Positions 35,911 to 45,134 of a stretch of DNA of 47,499 nt are shown here, piece by piece. The notes below the pieces were generated by a model. That model saw nothing but the letters and a program-made list of their open reading frames with translations, did not search any database and was not told where the DNA came from. Location of the stretch: positions 1 through 47,499 of IMG/VR virus record IMGVR_UViG_3300025764_000001. One strand, written 5' to 3'. How positions within the stretch are numbered: position 1 is the stretch's first letter; every line of letters begins with the position of its first letter. The translations under genes were made by a program, and so were the position numbers. Source of the stretch: a virus.

Positions 35911-36533
35911 TAGAATGATATTTTAAAGTTCCTACCAACTGAGTATATAGGTTTCTTCGAAAGTACAGGTATATAGTCAACCCCTGCGTTCCAAATAGCA
36001 TCTTTACGCGTTTTTAATACAATTGTGCCACCTATACCAAAGCCCGTGCTTAGGCCGTCTAATTTGACCCCTAAATAGAGTTGATTTTTTAACGGTTGTG
36101 ATGGGTTATTATTTATAATTGTTTGAGGTCTTTTAATGAAATATTTTCCGTCGGCACTTACTAAACGACCCTGTGTTATTCCATAATTTAATTTAAACCA
36201 CAAAAGGGAATCATTTACAATTGTTGCAGTATCAAATTTAGTAGCGAAATAATCGGCTAAAATCCTTAATGTGTCTTCAGATGTTAGTTTTGTCGGGACT
36301 GGGAAATAAATATTATTTGGATACCATTTTATCGACCCTGTATCTTTGTAATTCTGAATTATAATCGGTTTTAAATGTGCTATGAAATCAGTTGTATCAA
36401 ACGGGGTTTTTACCGTGTCACTTTTTATAACCGGCGGCTTTGGTGTAAATGCATTTGTCAGCTGCCAACCGATTAACATACCGATTAATAAAAGTCCAAC
36501 TACTGCAATCCAAGTCCATGTATTTGTTTTCAT
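35910..36533 (-). CDS. Membrane-anchored spanin-like protein
   Basis: A 207-residue protein. Residues about 8-27 are one N-terminal membrane anchor (TWIAVVGLLLIGMLIGWQL), followed by a periplasmic region with alternating short helices and beta strands ending in YSVGRNFKISF. Proteins of this layout are common in Bacteroidetes phages beside the lysozyme and may serve as inner-membrane spanins. It is flanked by a holin-like gene and the lysozyme. Confidence 0.6.
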   Translation of the reverse strand: MKTNTWTWIAVVGLLLIGMLIGWQLTNAFTPKPPVIKSDTVKTPFDTTDFIAHLKPIIIQNYKDTGSIKWYPNNIYFPVPTKLTSEDTLRILADYFATKFDTATIVNDSLLWFKLNYGITQGRLVSADGKYFIKRPQTIINNNPSQPLKNQLYLGVKLDGLSTGFGIGGTIVLKTRKDAIWNAGVDYIPVLSKKPIYSVGRNFKISF

Positions 36534-36958
36534 TTTATTGGGTGGCTAAAATAAATATTAGCAGCTGTTGCTATTAACATCAGTGCGGCAAAAATCCATT
36601 CAACGGTATATTTTTTTTCACTATTCCCTCCGTCGTGTTCAGATTTGAACCCTTCCAAACATAACAGTCTTTTTTCGTGGTTATCAATTTTACCCGACGT
36701 TCCCGTTTTTATTTCGTTTATATCTACGTTCAACCTTTCCATTTGCGTAGATATTTTTATCAACAGGTCGTGATCGTCTGCGTTTTTAACATTGGTAACC
36801 TTCAATGCTTCGCTCGCTGCGTTTGCTAACACTTTTGCTGCTGATTCTGCTGCTTGAGCAATAACCTTTGTGGCGCTTTCTGCTGCCTGAGCAATTGATT
36901 TTGTTGCATTGTCTGCTGCTTGTGCTATGTCGGTATTAGCTTTTGTTAATGGGGGCAT
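36530..36958 (-). CDS. Repeat-containing membrane protein of lysis block
   Basis: A 142-residue protein. Residues about 10-50 are four 11-residue repeats of the form AQAAESATKVI, rich in Ala, Lys and Glu, an amphipathic helix. A charged region and a C-terminal membrane helix (WIFAALMLIATAANIYF) follow. The topology is tail-anchored. It may be a holin or antiholin partner; the family is not recognised. Confidence 0.6.
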   Translation of the reverse strand: MPPLTKANTDIAQAADNATKSIAQAAESATKVIAQAAESAAKVLANAASEALKVTNVKNADDHDLLIKISTQMERLNVDINEIKTGTSGKIDNHEKRLLCLEGFKSEHDGGNSEKKYTVEWIFAALMLIATAANIYFSHPIK

Positions 36959-37010
36959 ATCTTATACTGTTTAATCCATAAAAATAGAAAAGGTAACTGT
37001 AAAATTTTAA

Positions 37011-37367
37011 TTATTTTTGAAATGATCCAAATATTTTATAATGTATCCATGAAATACAGACCGTAACACATGACATTATTAAAATTAACTTGATATAAAA
37101 CAGAGACTGAAATAAATAAATCGTGTGATCCATCAGTACAATTCCTGAAATAAACATCAAATTAAGTATTAAAACCCTATGCCATGCACAAAACCGACAT
37201 CCTATTGATAGGAAATACCACATAATACTCGTGAAAAGAGAAACTCCGAATATAGGTGAAAGGGTACCATAGGTATTAAAACCCAATAACGAAAATAAAA
37301 AGGTGACAATTATTGCCAGATTAGTGACAATCGGCCACCATTTTATTATCGTTATTACTCGTTTCAT
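37011..37367 (-). CDS. Polytopic membrane protein of lysis block
   Basis: A 118-residue protein. The start at 37367 (MKRVITIIKWWPIVTNLAII) follows directly after the previous stop. Four hydrophobic segments are visible (LAIIVTFLFSLLG; VSLFTSIMWYFLS; ILNLMFISGIVL; LILIMSCVTVCISW). It may be a holin of the four-span kind or an accessory of the neighbour holin. Confidence 0.65.
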   Translation of the reverse strand: MKRVITIIKWWPIVTNLAIIVTFLFSLLGFNTYGTLSPIFGVSLFTSIMWYFLSIGCRFCAWHRVLILNLMFISGIVLMDHTIYLFQSLFYIKLILIMSCVTVCISWIHYKIFGSFQK

Positions 37368-37368
37368 G

Positions 37369-37818
37369 TTATTTATGGCCTCCAAGCGTTCCTGTTGGAT
37401 CTGGCTTAACTGGATCCGTTGTCGTAACCTCTACTGATTTCGTATCTGCTATTTTTGCAGTATTTTGTTCAGCTTGCACGGTAAATGGTAATTTGGTATC
37501 TGTTGTTTTAATTACGGTTCCAGAAGGTACGCCCGCAATTGCTTTACTCGTTACACCAATTGCCGGACTTTGTGTTACAAGGGATGACATAAACAAAGCC
37601 ACGAATGAAGCGTATTTTACAACTAGCGTGATTTGCACATTCCATAAATCAGGAATAGCAATCCCCGGAATCAAATTCAGTAAATCCGGTACCCAAGAAA
37701 TGGCTATTAAAACCAGTGAAATAATCTGCCATATCTTAAAAAATAGAGGGCTTGAAGTAAATAATCTTTGGATGTTTTCTCCTAACCATTTTAGGATCAT
37801 GTTTTGATTTGCATTCAT
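37369..37818 (-). CDS. Holin-like protein
   Basis: A 149-residue protein with two membrane segments in the first 80 residues (FKIWQIISLVLIAISWV; LVVKYASFVALFMSSLV), then a polar C-terminal tail rich in Thr, Val, Lys and Pro (residues about 95-149). It lies at the start of the lysis block, right after the sialidase-type fibre. Two spans plus a polar tail match a class II-type holin. Confidence 0.65.
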   Translation of the reverse strand: MNANQNMILKWLGENIQRLFTSSPLFFKIWQIISLVLIAISWVPDLLNLIPGIAIPDLWNVQITLVVKYASFVALFMSSLVTQSPAIGVTSKAIAGVPSGTVIKTTDTKLPFTVQAEQNTAKIADTKSVEVTTTDPVKPDPTGTLGGHK

Positions 37819-37847
37819 AATGTTTATTTTTTAGGTTAATTATTATT

Positions 37848-39971
37848 TTAAAAAGTTGCCCCTACACATTTTATCCATGTGTCAGTTGCTGTGCAAATGA
37901 ATATTCCTGTTGTGGTAAATCTTATTTCACCTGTCGTTCCGGTATCTGAAGATGAAGATGGGGCAGTGTTTAATGCAGATAATTTATATTGTGTTGCCTT
38001 AACCGTTGCTGAAAATGTACCATTGCCACTATCAATAGTTAAATTGGGAGTAAAAGACGAAAGACTTCCTTTTCCAAAAACAAATAAACCATCAAACCCA
38101 GATATCCTATAACCACCAATATCATAAACCATTTCCCCCTTAAGTGTTGGATACCCACTCCTCGATAATCTAAGCATTCCACCCTCTCCTAACCATATGT
38201 TTTGAAGAATAGAGCTACTGTTTTGATTTAAAATATAAGAATCAGAATTAGTGCTTCCATCTGCCATCAACCGTTGTTGCGATGTACCTCCAATTCTTAT
38301 GAGAGAATCAGCGGTAATACTTTTGGATAATATAACATCCCCATATGTTTTAATCTTAGCATATATACTGTCCCCTTTTTGCGAAACAGCTTCAAATATA
38401 TTTGTGCTATGATCTACGGGTGTACTTAAAATTAACCCTTTTTGCCCCTGCAAATAAGCATATGGGTCAGCATAATCTATATTAATTGTATTTTTTTGAT
38501 TTTTAAAATCATAATTATTTGTTATTTTATTATAAACTACAGGCAAAGAATATCTATTGAATGCAAAAATATTGTTTGATGTCTTGTAATTTATATCAAA
38601 TTGATATAAGTTGGCAAACCCATCACCCGGTATGTATGTATATAAATTAGTAGAATGTTTATATGATAGATCTGTTATTAAGCCTATAAAGTTGCCGCTT
38701 TCTAGCCTGGTTATCGTAGGATATCCATAAAAAATAGTTAAATTTGGGAATGGCCTATGATGACATAACTGTTCTTTCCACTCATTACTAAACGCGCTAT
38801 CTGAAGACTGGATATATATATGTAAACTATCTTCTGTTGGCGAAAAAGAATTTAATTTTCTTGTTGTGGACATTGCAATTATATTTCCTCTAATGCTGTC
38901 CCAAACAATACATGGAGCCGAATGGCTAATACCCAATAGATTATTATTCATCTTAGTTCTTCCAAGATAATTCCATGTATTACCATTATCTGTACTACGA
39001 TGCATGAAATAGGTACTATCTGGGATGCTTTCATCTCTACTTATAGCAATCATTTTATTATTTCCTATATAGGCAATAGCAGTTTCATCAATTCCTGTTC
39101 TTGTGCTTATTGTTGATTTATAACTCCAAGCATCACCGTTAGTTGATTCATATATTTGAATATCTGCTGTGCCATCTATTATACAATTATATTTACCATC
39201 TCCTGTTTTTATAATAGGTCCAAACGTCTGTGCATTTGCTATTGATGTTGATATAGGGGAATAAGAACTCCAGGATGCGCCTTTGTTGTCACTATAAATC
39301 CTTCCAATATCATTAGTATTAGCACTTCTATACCTTCTGAATATTAAAATGATCCTTCCATTCGTCGTCATTCCGCCTATCACATTTCTGTCATCGTAAG
39401 GAGAATTATATGTTGTAGTGTAATTTGTCCAGGTCATTCCTTTATCGTAAGAATATCTTTGGATTAACGCGCCACCCGTATCCTCTACGTGTAGATTATT
39501 GCTATCAATTCTTACCACATTAAAAAGTGTGTCACCTCCAATATTCAATATCACACCCTCAGCTATGTAATATTTTGTCAATAATGAGGGTATCCACCCA
39601 CTAAAAGAATAGCCACCTGTATATTGATGAACAGAACTACCCTCCGCTACTGTATTGGATGTTAGACCGTAGTTGTTTTGTGAAGATGGGACAAATCCGT
39701 AAGGATCAAGCGTTGCCACTCCTCCTTGCTGGCCTTTTTCCGTTGCATTTATTTTTAAATTAAGCAAACTATCAACAATCGACCTCTTATAACCATAAGC
39801 GATAAGACTGTCTACGTACTTCTTTCGTGCTGCGGTATCATTTGCGCCAATTAAATAATAAGGCGAAATAATGCCTTTAAGCATGTTATACCTTTGAATT
39901 ATTGGTACAGGTGTTTGAGCGTTCGCAAAAGAAAAGCAAAAAAGAAGTAAGATTAAAAGTAGTTTTTTCAT
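37848..39971 (-). CDS. Sialidase-type tail fibre with signal peptide
   Basis: A 707-residue protein. Residues 1-18 form a signal peptide (MKKLLLILLLFCFSFANA, then Q). Residues about 70-100 have NATEKGQQGGVATLDPYGFV, a fibre-type segment. Four Asp-box repeats of the sialidase propeller are seen: SYDKGMTW (174-181), SDNKGASW (227-234), STNGDAW (276-282) and STDNGNTW (326-333). The C-terminal part (about 560-707) is Ser/Gly/Thr-rich, like a fibre tip, ending in FICTATDTWIKC. It may cleave or bind host glycans. The export signal is unusual for a virion protein. It follows the LysM-like gene by ATGA. Confidence 0.78.
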   Translation of the reverse strand: MKKLLLILLLFCFSFANAQTPVPIIQRYNMLKGIISPYYLIGANDTAARKKYVDSLIAYGYKRSIVDSLLNLKINATEKGQQGGVATLDPYGFVPSSQNNYGLTSNTVAEGSSVHQYTGGYSFSGWIPSLLTKYYIAEGVILNIGGDTLFNVVRIDSNNLHVEDTGGALIQRYSYDKGMTWTNYTTTYNSPYDDRNVIGGMTTNGRIILIFRRYRSANTNDIGRIYSDNKGASWSSYSPISTSIANAQTFGPIIKTGDGKYNCIIDGTADIQIYESTNGDAWSYKSTISTRTGIDETAIAYIGNNKMIAISRDESIPDSTYFMHRSTDNGNTWNYLGRTKMNNNLLGISHSAPCIVWDSIRGNIIAMSTTRKLNSFSPTEDSLHIYIQSSDSAFSNEWKEQLCHHRPFPNLTIFYGYPTITRLESGNFIGLITDLSYKHSTNLYTYIPGDGFANLYQFDINYKTSNNIFAFNRYSLPVVYNKITNNYDFKNQKNTINIDYADPYAYLQGQKGLILSTPVDHSTNIFEAVSQKGDSIYAKIKTYGDVILSKSITADSLIRIGGTSQQRLMADGSTNSDSYILNQNSSSILQNIWLGEGGMLRLSRSGYPTLKGEMVYDIGGYRISGFDGLFVFGKGSLSSFTPNLTIDSGNGTFSATVKATQYKLSALNTAPSSSSDTGTTGEIRFTTTGIFICTATDTWIKCVGATF

Positions 39972-40513
39972 GCCGTGACTATTTTAGTATAAATAATGTA
40001 AATCGTTTCAGTTGCTGCTAATGGATCGGAGGTGAATGTGATTTGTCCTGTATTGATATTTAGGGTAAACGTGCCGGCTCTCTGTGGTTGAATTTCCCTG
40101 TTTAATTGCACGATTGTCGCTCCGATTAATTCAGGTAAAATAATAAGTGTTTCGCCTCCACCCGCAATATATTGGGTTTCTAATGTTTCTTCATAATATT
40201 TCATATTAGTATTGTTTGGTAGTTGATAATAATTTGGTTGTGGTGTACCAATACTTTGCCCCTGCAGTTCTACAATAGAAAGCATGTTTCCGTTACCCAT
40301 GACTGCGGTTGCATAAATATCTTTTATATTCTTTGATATGATGTTATTAGATAGCGTTTCATCCCAAATAAACGATTGCCCTGACATAGGCAAAACATTC
40401 ACATTATCTACGCTATTGTCCTGAATGAATTTAGACAATAAATCCAAAGACCCATAACATTGAGCGCATAAATCCAGAATCGATTGACCACTGACACTAT
40501 TAACTGTTAACAT
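39968..40513 (-). CDS. LysM-like baseplate protein
   Basis: A 181-residue protein. The opening (SVSGQSILDLCAQCYGSLDLLSKFIQDN) has the LysM-like pattern common in tail hub proteins of Bacteroidetes phages, and VLPMSGQSFIWDE follows. The C-terminal half is a beta domain (TLNINTGQITFTSDPL). It probably joins the spike/hub to the fibre. It overlaps both neighbours. Confidence 0.65.
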   Translation of the reverse strand: MLTVNSVSGQSILDLCAQCYGSLDLLSKFIQDNSVDNVNVLPMSGQSFIWDETLSNNIISKNIKDIYATAVMGNGNMLSIVELQGQSIGTPQPNYYQLPNNTNMKYYEETLETQYIAGGGETLIILPELIGATIVQLNREIQPQRAGTFTLNINTGQITFTSDPLAATETIYIIYTKIVTA

Positions 40514-40793
40514 TTGGATCTACCGTTAAATTATTGTTTGCTTGTGTTATAATAGGCCTGGAGTTATATCCATCGGTTTGAAGTTGTATTTTCATGCTTC
40601 GGCTTAATTCTTGCTGAATGTTGCGACCTTTCAGATACGCCATAATCTTAATGCCATCGGTAGGGTTTTCCTTCCACCACCCCGGCCAAGCGTTTATAGT
40701 GTCGGCAATATGTTGATCATCGCTATCAGTAAGAACTAAGTCGTTATTATTGATAGTTAGATCATTTCCGGTTAACATTAAATCAGTTCTCAT
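40500..40793 (-). CDS. Mu gp46/gpW-type baseplate protein
   Basis: A 97-residue protein. DLMLTGNDLTINNNDLVLTD and then a helical part with AWPGWWKENPTDGIKIMAYLKG resemble the Mu gp46 / T4 gp25-like family, in which a short beta hairpin leads into a conserved helix pair. It is a baseplate wedge component. It is flanked by spike and LysM-like genes with small overlaps. Confidence 0.7.
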   Translation of the reverse strand: MRTDLMLTGNDLTINNNDLVLTDSDDQHIADTINAWPGWWKENPTDGIKIMAYLKGRNIQQELSRSMKIQLQTDGYNSRPIITQANNNLTVDPNVNS

Positions 40794-41326
40794 ATTCCGT
40801 GCTGAATTAGTGGATTCTCAATATCACTTACTTTTGTCTCTGTAATTTGTTGACCATACCAGGGGACCAGACTTGTTTTTAAAACCGTTTCCGCTAAAGG
40901 TGTCCATGAAGCAAAGACTTTTTTAACATTATTCAAGTCTTTTTCAAGTGTGTTTAGTTTTTTAACCAGATCGCCAATTTTAATAAGTCCACCAAAAGAT
41001 CCATCGTTAAGCTGAATTTTAGTTTTTGCATCGAGAGTTATATTTTCAATTTCAGAATACTGAGCAATATACGGCTCAATATTCATTGAAAAAATAACCT
41101 TAACGGTACTATTTAAAACAGGCTCCAATAAGATACCATCATCAACAACTGCCATTAATTTAACGTTTGGAAATTCATATTCCGTATGACCATCAATAAC
41201 AGTACAGTTACAGATACGTTTCCCAATATCAACAGAATTGACAGTAGCATTAACATACGTGACCCGATCATCTTTATGTTGATCTGTCATTTTTCTTATC
41301 GCTTCGCTTATCGCCCTGTCACTCAT
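40790..41326 (-). CDS. Baseplate spike (gpV/gp45-like)
   Basis: A 178-residue protein. An OB-fold-like N-terminal part (TYVNATVNSVDIGKRICNCT, then ILLEPVLNSTVKVIF) is followed by a repetitive beta segment (SEIENITLDAKTKIQLNDGSFGG), which in this family forms the triple-helix spike, and a helical tail. It forms the membrane-piercing tip below the hub. Confidence 0.75.
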   Translation of the reverse strand: MSDRAISEAIRKMTDQHKDDRVTYVNATVNSVDIGKRICNCTVIDGHTEYEFPNVKLMAVVDDGILLEPVLNSTVKVIFSMNIEPYIAQYSEIENITLDAKTKIQLNDGSFGGLIKIGDLVKKLNTLEKDLNNVKKVFASWTPLAETVLKTSLVPWYGQQITETKVSDIENPLIQHGI

Positions 41327-41365
41327 CTTAAATTAGTTTTATTTCTTCCCTCCATCAGGCAGAAG

Positions 41366-41470
41366 TTAATAAGTTATTATTACCCCATTATGAAATACTG
41401 GCGACCCGTTGTGATCAAATAGAACAGCCTGTGATGGCTCTGTAAATGGAAATTGGCTACTGTTTTTCAT
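41366..41470 (-). CDS. Very small protein, 34 residues
   Basis: The frame MKNSSQFPFTEPSQAVLFDH runs to a TAA at 41366 in the 171-bp gap between hub and spike genes. It is short and has no motif, but it fills the gap and its composition is protein-like. Confidence is low. Confidence 0.4.
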   Translation of the reverse strand: MKNSSQFPFTEPSQAVLFDHNGSPVFHNGVIITY

Positions 41471-41497
41471 ATTTTTATTTATTTAATTCATTATTTC

Positions 41498-42745
41498 TCA
41501 TAATAGTTTAAAATCGAGTTGAACCTCTTGTCTTATTCCTGAAAATCCTGCCTTATAATTTACCGACCTTACTTTGTAAAGACCGTTTCTTTCTGGCAAT
41601 ATATTGTCCTGAAGCTGCACATTGTCACCCATCCTTACAAATGGTATTCCAAATGTAGTAAACTTTCCTTTGAATCCAGTGTAATAATATTTTTTTAATT
41701 CTGTTAAAGCCAAACTTTTTAATTCATCAATAGATTTTGCAAACGGATACGGCATTGTCATCCTTTCGCCGCCGGTGTTTGGTGGGTATTCTTCACCTTT
41801 TTTCTTTATAAAATAGGTCGGTTCATCTGAACCATTACGAAGCGTCACCAAAACCTCCAGTCTTTCACACTTGGTTTTTTTGTGACCGTCTTTTGTCGTT
41901 TCGCCTGTCTCAGTCTCAATTTTATTAGAAGCCACAATACTAAGAACGATATCATCTTTTCGTTTATATTCTAAATCATCACTGATAATATTTTGCTGAA
42001 AAGTAAAGTTATATGTTTTTGCTTCGCTTTCAATATAAATCATAGACCCGACACGTAATTCGTTGCCTTTAAAATAAGACTCAAAATGATACTGCTTTCT
42101 TAGCCTTGCAAGAACCTCAGATACCGTTTCATTCCCTACCCGGAAAACCCCAAAAGTCGTTTTTGTTAAAGAATTAACTGTAAATTGTTCGTCTTTTGGT
42201 TTCCCTTCATTATATGGTTTGAATAAAAAACGCATTATATCTTCGAGAGTATCGGTTGCTTTAAATGTACGAATCGGACATGGTAATTGTTTTAAAATCC
42301 AGCTATTATCTTCTACTTTAAAATTGATAGGTTTTTTACTTGATACCTGGGAAATATAACCAACAAATAAATGAGTATTCGTTTTCGTGTCATACGTGCC
42401 CTCAGTTACTTCTTTTCCTTTCTTGAAGTACCTATAAGCATAGTCTATTGTAACTTTGTCACCACGCATTAAAATCGGCATAAACGAACTTTCAAATGTT
42501 TGATGTGCCCCTACATTTTGAAAGCCCCCAATATTACTATTTGAAAGCGGAACGAGTTTATTATTTTTATCCCTTACATAAAGATTTTTAGGTACTGTTA
42601 TTTCGGCCTGATTTGTAAAATCTCTCCATGAATCACTGCATGACATTTCAACTACAAAATCAAACTTAATTACCTTATTTCTCAAAGGCGCTTCTTTGAT
42701 TTGCGTTTTTTGTTCTATGGTTATATTTGTCAGTGCTCTTAACAT
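41498..42745 (-). CDS. Baseplate hub protein (late control D / gp27-like)
   Basis: A 415-residue protein in the slot of P2 gpD or Mu gp44. The N-terminal half has SWRDFTNQAEITVPKNLYVR and the central part a SEVLARLRKQYHFESYFKG segment. The C-terminal part (RNGLYKVRSVNYKAGFSGIRQEV) resembles the beta domain of hub proteins. The spike gene follows. It would form the trimeric hub between tube and spike. Confidence 0.7.
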   Translation of the reverse strand: MLRALTNITIEQKTQIKEAPLRNKVIKFDFVVEMSCSDSWRDFTNQAEITVPKNLYVRDKNNKLVPLSNSNIGGFQNVGAHQTFESSFMPILMRGDKVTIDYAYRYFKKGKEVTEGTYDTKTNTHLFVGYISQVSSKKPINFKVEDNSWILKQLPCPIRTFKATDTLEDIMRFLFKPYNEGKPKDEQFTVNSLTKTTFGVFRVGNETVSEVLARLRKQYHFESYFKGNELRVGSMIYIESEAKTYNFTFQQNIISDDLEYKRKDDIVLSIVASNKIETETGETTKDGHKKTKCERLEVLVTLRNGSDEPTYFIKKKGEEYPPNTGGERMTMPYPFAKSIDELKSLALTELKKYYYTGFKGKFTTFGIPFVRMGDNVQLQDNILPERNGLYKVRSVNYKAGFSGIRQEVQLDFKLL

Positions 42746-43377
42746 TATAGTATGTTTAATTCTTGTGCAATATCCTGAATGGCGTTTAATGTAAATGCCT
42801 GGTAAGAATACCCGCCCTCGTCCTGCCCTAATGTGCGATCCTCAAAAACGATTGTATCAATATCCAAATTATTCAAATAAGCTGAAATAACAGGAATTGA
42901 AACCGGCGCCTTAATTAATCTTTTAAGTGCTGCGACCTCATCAATAGGATAGTGATTATTAGGTCCTGTTATTATTCCACGAAAGGATATTTGAGCGTCA
43001 CCTTCTCCGATGTATTCTTTTACGGTTCCGGACCTACCTTGTATTTCTGTCTTTACGATATTTCTCGGAAGGGTAACGTCTACTAAAATAGCATCAAATT
43101 TCAATTTAGGTGTCGTTACCTCATTGTTTTGAGAATCGGTATAAGTTACGCTATCAAAAGTAACGTCTGTCATTACAGCGGTTCCAAGTATTGAACTACC
43201 TATCGGAGTGTCCCCGGCGTATGCCTGAATATCTGAACTCTGTAAATATGGATTATTACCTTGTATTTTTTTGCGTGCCTCACTTTGTGCAATTACCAGA
43301 CGCTCGCCAACGGCCCTTGCGCCTGATAAACCAAGCCCCTGAATTGTCACACCTCCGATGATATAGTCTTTTGCCAT
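42745..43377 (-). CDS. DUF6046-like tail protein
   Basis: A 210-residue protein. The stretch VTLPRNIVKTEIQGRSGTVKEYIGEGD and VEVAALKRL-like DEVAALKRLIKAPVSIPV match DUF6046, found next to tape measure genes in Bacteroidetes phages. It probably serves the role of the Mu gpN/DNA circularisation-type N-terminal domain, joining tape measure to hub. It shares its boundary base with the hub gene. Confidence 0.78.
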   Translation of the reverse strand: MAKDYIIGGVTIQGLGLSGARAVGERLVIAQSEARKKIQGNNPYLQSSDIQAYAGDTPIGSSILGTAVMTDVTFDSVTYTDSQNNEVTTPKLKFDAILVDVTLPRNIVKTEIQGRSGTVKEYIGEGDAQISFRGIITGPNNHYPIDEVAALKRLIKAPVSIPVISAYLNNLDIDTIVFEDRTLGQDEGGYSYQAFTLNAIQDIAQELNIL

Positions 43378-43380
43378 ACG

Positions 43381-44955
43381 TTAATAATCAGCAACCATTA
43401 ATGAATCGTGAGTAGCATCGACTAAGATCTTACTGACCATTTCTTTTAAATCCTGTAAGCCTTCTTTAATATTTGTAGTTGAAATAGTAAACCCTGAAAT
43501 TAATGGAGCGTTATAAGCTACGTGAATATTAATAGTTTTTTGACCTTCGGCTTTTGTCGCAGGTGTTTTGACTTCTTCAGCTTGTTTTCCTGTTGCGCCT
43601 AATTCCCCATCTTTGCCCGGGATTAGGCTTTTTGTTTTGGATGCCTTCGCTGCAGCTTGTGCATCTGAATTATTCCACGCATCATTAATGTTTTTGCCTG
43701 CATCCCTTACGGCGTTTACCGTATCGGTTAATCCTTTTGCAATTAATTTAGGACTGAAAGACAATGCGCCTGCGATTATTTCACCAAGCCCCCAAAATGC
43801 TTTTCCGGCTCCAACCGCAAACGCTTTTATGATTTGCCATGTACCTGCAAGCGCATTACCGAAGCCACCAAAATGATGTGTAAGTTTTAAAATACCTATA
43901 GTTAAAGCGGCGACTGCAATAACAACTTCAGGAATACCAGTTGACCAAAGAGCGGCACTAAATAGCCATGTTGCTGCCGTTGCCAGTGATGTAGCCAAAG
44001 TGACTGCGTTAAGAGCAATACCAAAACCCCAATAAACGATAGCAGTCCAGTTTGTAATAATAGCCATAGTTCCAATAGCAAGCGTAACGGCACCGATAAC
44101 AATAAGAATATCACCAAGCAGTCTTTTGTTTCTTATAACCCAGTCGCTAAATTCTTTTATCTTTTCGATTAATACTTTAACTCCTTTTACAAAACCCTCT
44201 AATGCCGGCATAACAAAACCTAAAATTTGAGTTGCATATTCACCTACTGATAGTTTCGTAGTTTCCATTAATTTATTAAAACGTGCCACCGGGTCAGCAT
44301 CAAACATTTTTTGCGCTACACCTGCATAACCAGACCCGGCTATGTCTTTCATCATTTCCTTTTGTGCAAGAATCAAATGACCGCTTTGCTGTAATTGTGT
44401 TATCCTTTTCTTTTCTTCTTCAGAAAAGATAACACCATAGCGTTGCATCTTTTGAAGCCCCTCTATTGGGCTGTTCAATGCTTTGCCGTACATTATCCCG
44501 GTCTCACTTAATCCGTGGCCTGTTTGCTTTGCAATGTCAGCAACAAGCCCCATAGACTGTTGAAATACATCTTTTGTGATTGAAGGGAAAGTAAGAAGTT
44601 GTGAAGCCATATCCGTGACCTCAGATTGAGTGGCCTGAATATGACTAGCTAGTCCTTTAGAAAAGTTTTGAATTTCTTTTAATGACATTCCGGCTTTTTC
44701 TCCGGTGGCAGTTAAATTTGCTTCTACCTTAGCTGTTGCTTGCTCAAGTTGGTGGAATGCTTCGAAACTTTCTTTGCCAAATTGGATAATCTGATAAACA
44801 CCAAATGCAGCACCCAAAGCAGCCCCCACGCTTAGTGCCATAGACTTAACACCACCCAAAGCCCCTTCCATCTTTTTAACGTGACCTGTTGCCCCGTCAA
44901 TAACCGGAGACATTTGATCTTTTAAATTCAGTACATAGTCAACTACATTTGCCAT
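43381..44955 (-). CDS. Tape measure protein
   Basis: A 524-residue protein, short for the family, which would predict a tail of roughly 80 nm. Helical coiled N-terminal third (residues 1-150), a conserved GMSLKEIQNFSKGLASH region, then hydrophobic segments in the middle (ILIVIGAVTLAIGTMAIITNW and AATWLFSAALW) and a Lys/Ala-rich C-terminus. It lies downstream of the frameshifted chaperone gene, whose extension ends in TAATG on its start codon. It sets tail length and is ejected with DNA. Confidence 0.88.
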   Translation of the reverse strand: MANVVDYVLNLKDQMSPVIDGATGHVKKMEGALGGVKSMALSVGAALGAAFGVYQIIQFGKESFEAFHQLEQATAKVEANLTATGEKAGMSLKEIQNFSKGLASHIQATQSEVTDMASQLLTFPSITKDVFQQSMGLVADIAKQTGHGLSETGIMYGKALNSPIEGLQKMQRYGVIFSEEEKKRITQLQQSGHLILAQKEMMKDIAGSGYAGVAQKMFDADPVARFNKLMETTKLSVGEYATQILGFVMPALEGFVKGVKVLIEKIKEFSDWVIRNKRLLGDILIVIGAVTLAIGTMAIITNWTAIVYWGFGIALNAVTLATSLATAATWLFSAALWSTGIPEVVIAVAALTIGILKLTHHFGGFGNALAGTWQIIKAFAVGAGKAFWGLGEIIAGALSFSPKLIAKGLTDTVNAVRDAGKNINDAWNNSDAQAAAKASKTKSLIPGKDGELGATGKQAEEVKTPATKAEGQKTINIHVAYNAPLISGFTISTTNIKEGLQDLKEMVSKILVDATHDSLMVADY

Positions 44956-45134
44956 TACGAGAATTTAACTTGGTGTATTATTTCAAGATAGAATTTAGTT
45001 TGTCCCCAAATCTCAATAAATTCATCCTCTGTCATTTTATCCATTTCTGATTTGCTTAAACGGAAATGGCAGCGTATTAGTGCTGCCATTCGTGTGTACA
45101 TAGCACTCGAATTATTAACTTCGTAGTGTGCTAT
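44955..45134 (-). CDS. -1 frameshift extension of tail assembly chaperone
   Basis: After the run TTT-AAA-AAA-AAA-TAG at the end of the chaperone gene, a shift by -1 at A-AAA-AAA skips the TAG and opens a 59-codon frame (IAHYEVNNSSAMYTRMAALI ... EIWGQTKFYLEIIHQ) that ends in TAA overlapping the tape measure ATG. It has no ATG in a good place, a protein-like composition and a C-terminus rich in aromatic residues. This is the layout of lambda G/GT and Mu gp41/gp42-type chaperones. The fused product would be 189 residues. Confidence 0.85.
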   Translation of the reverse strand: MAHYEVNNSSAMYTRMAALIRCHFRLSKSEMDKMTEDEFIEIWGQTKFYLEIIHQVKFS

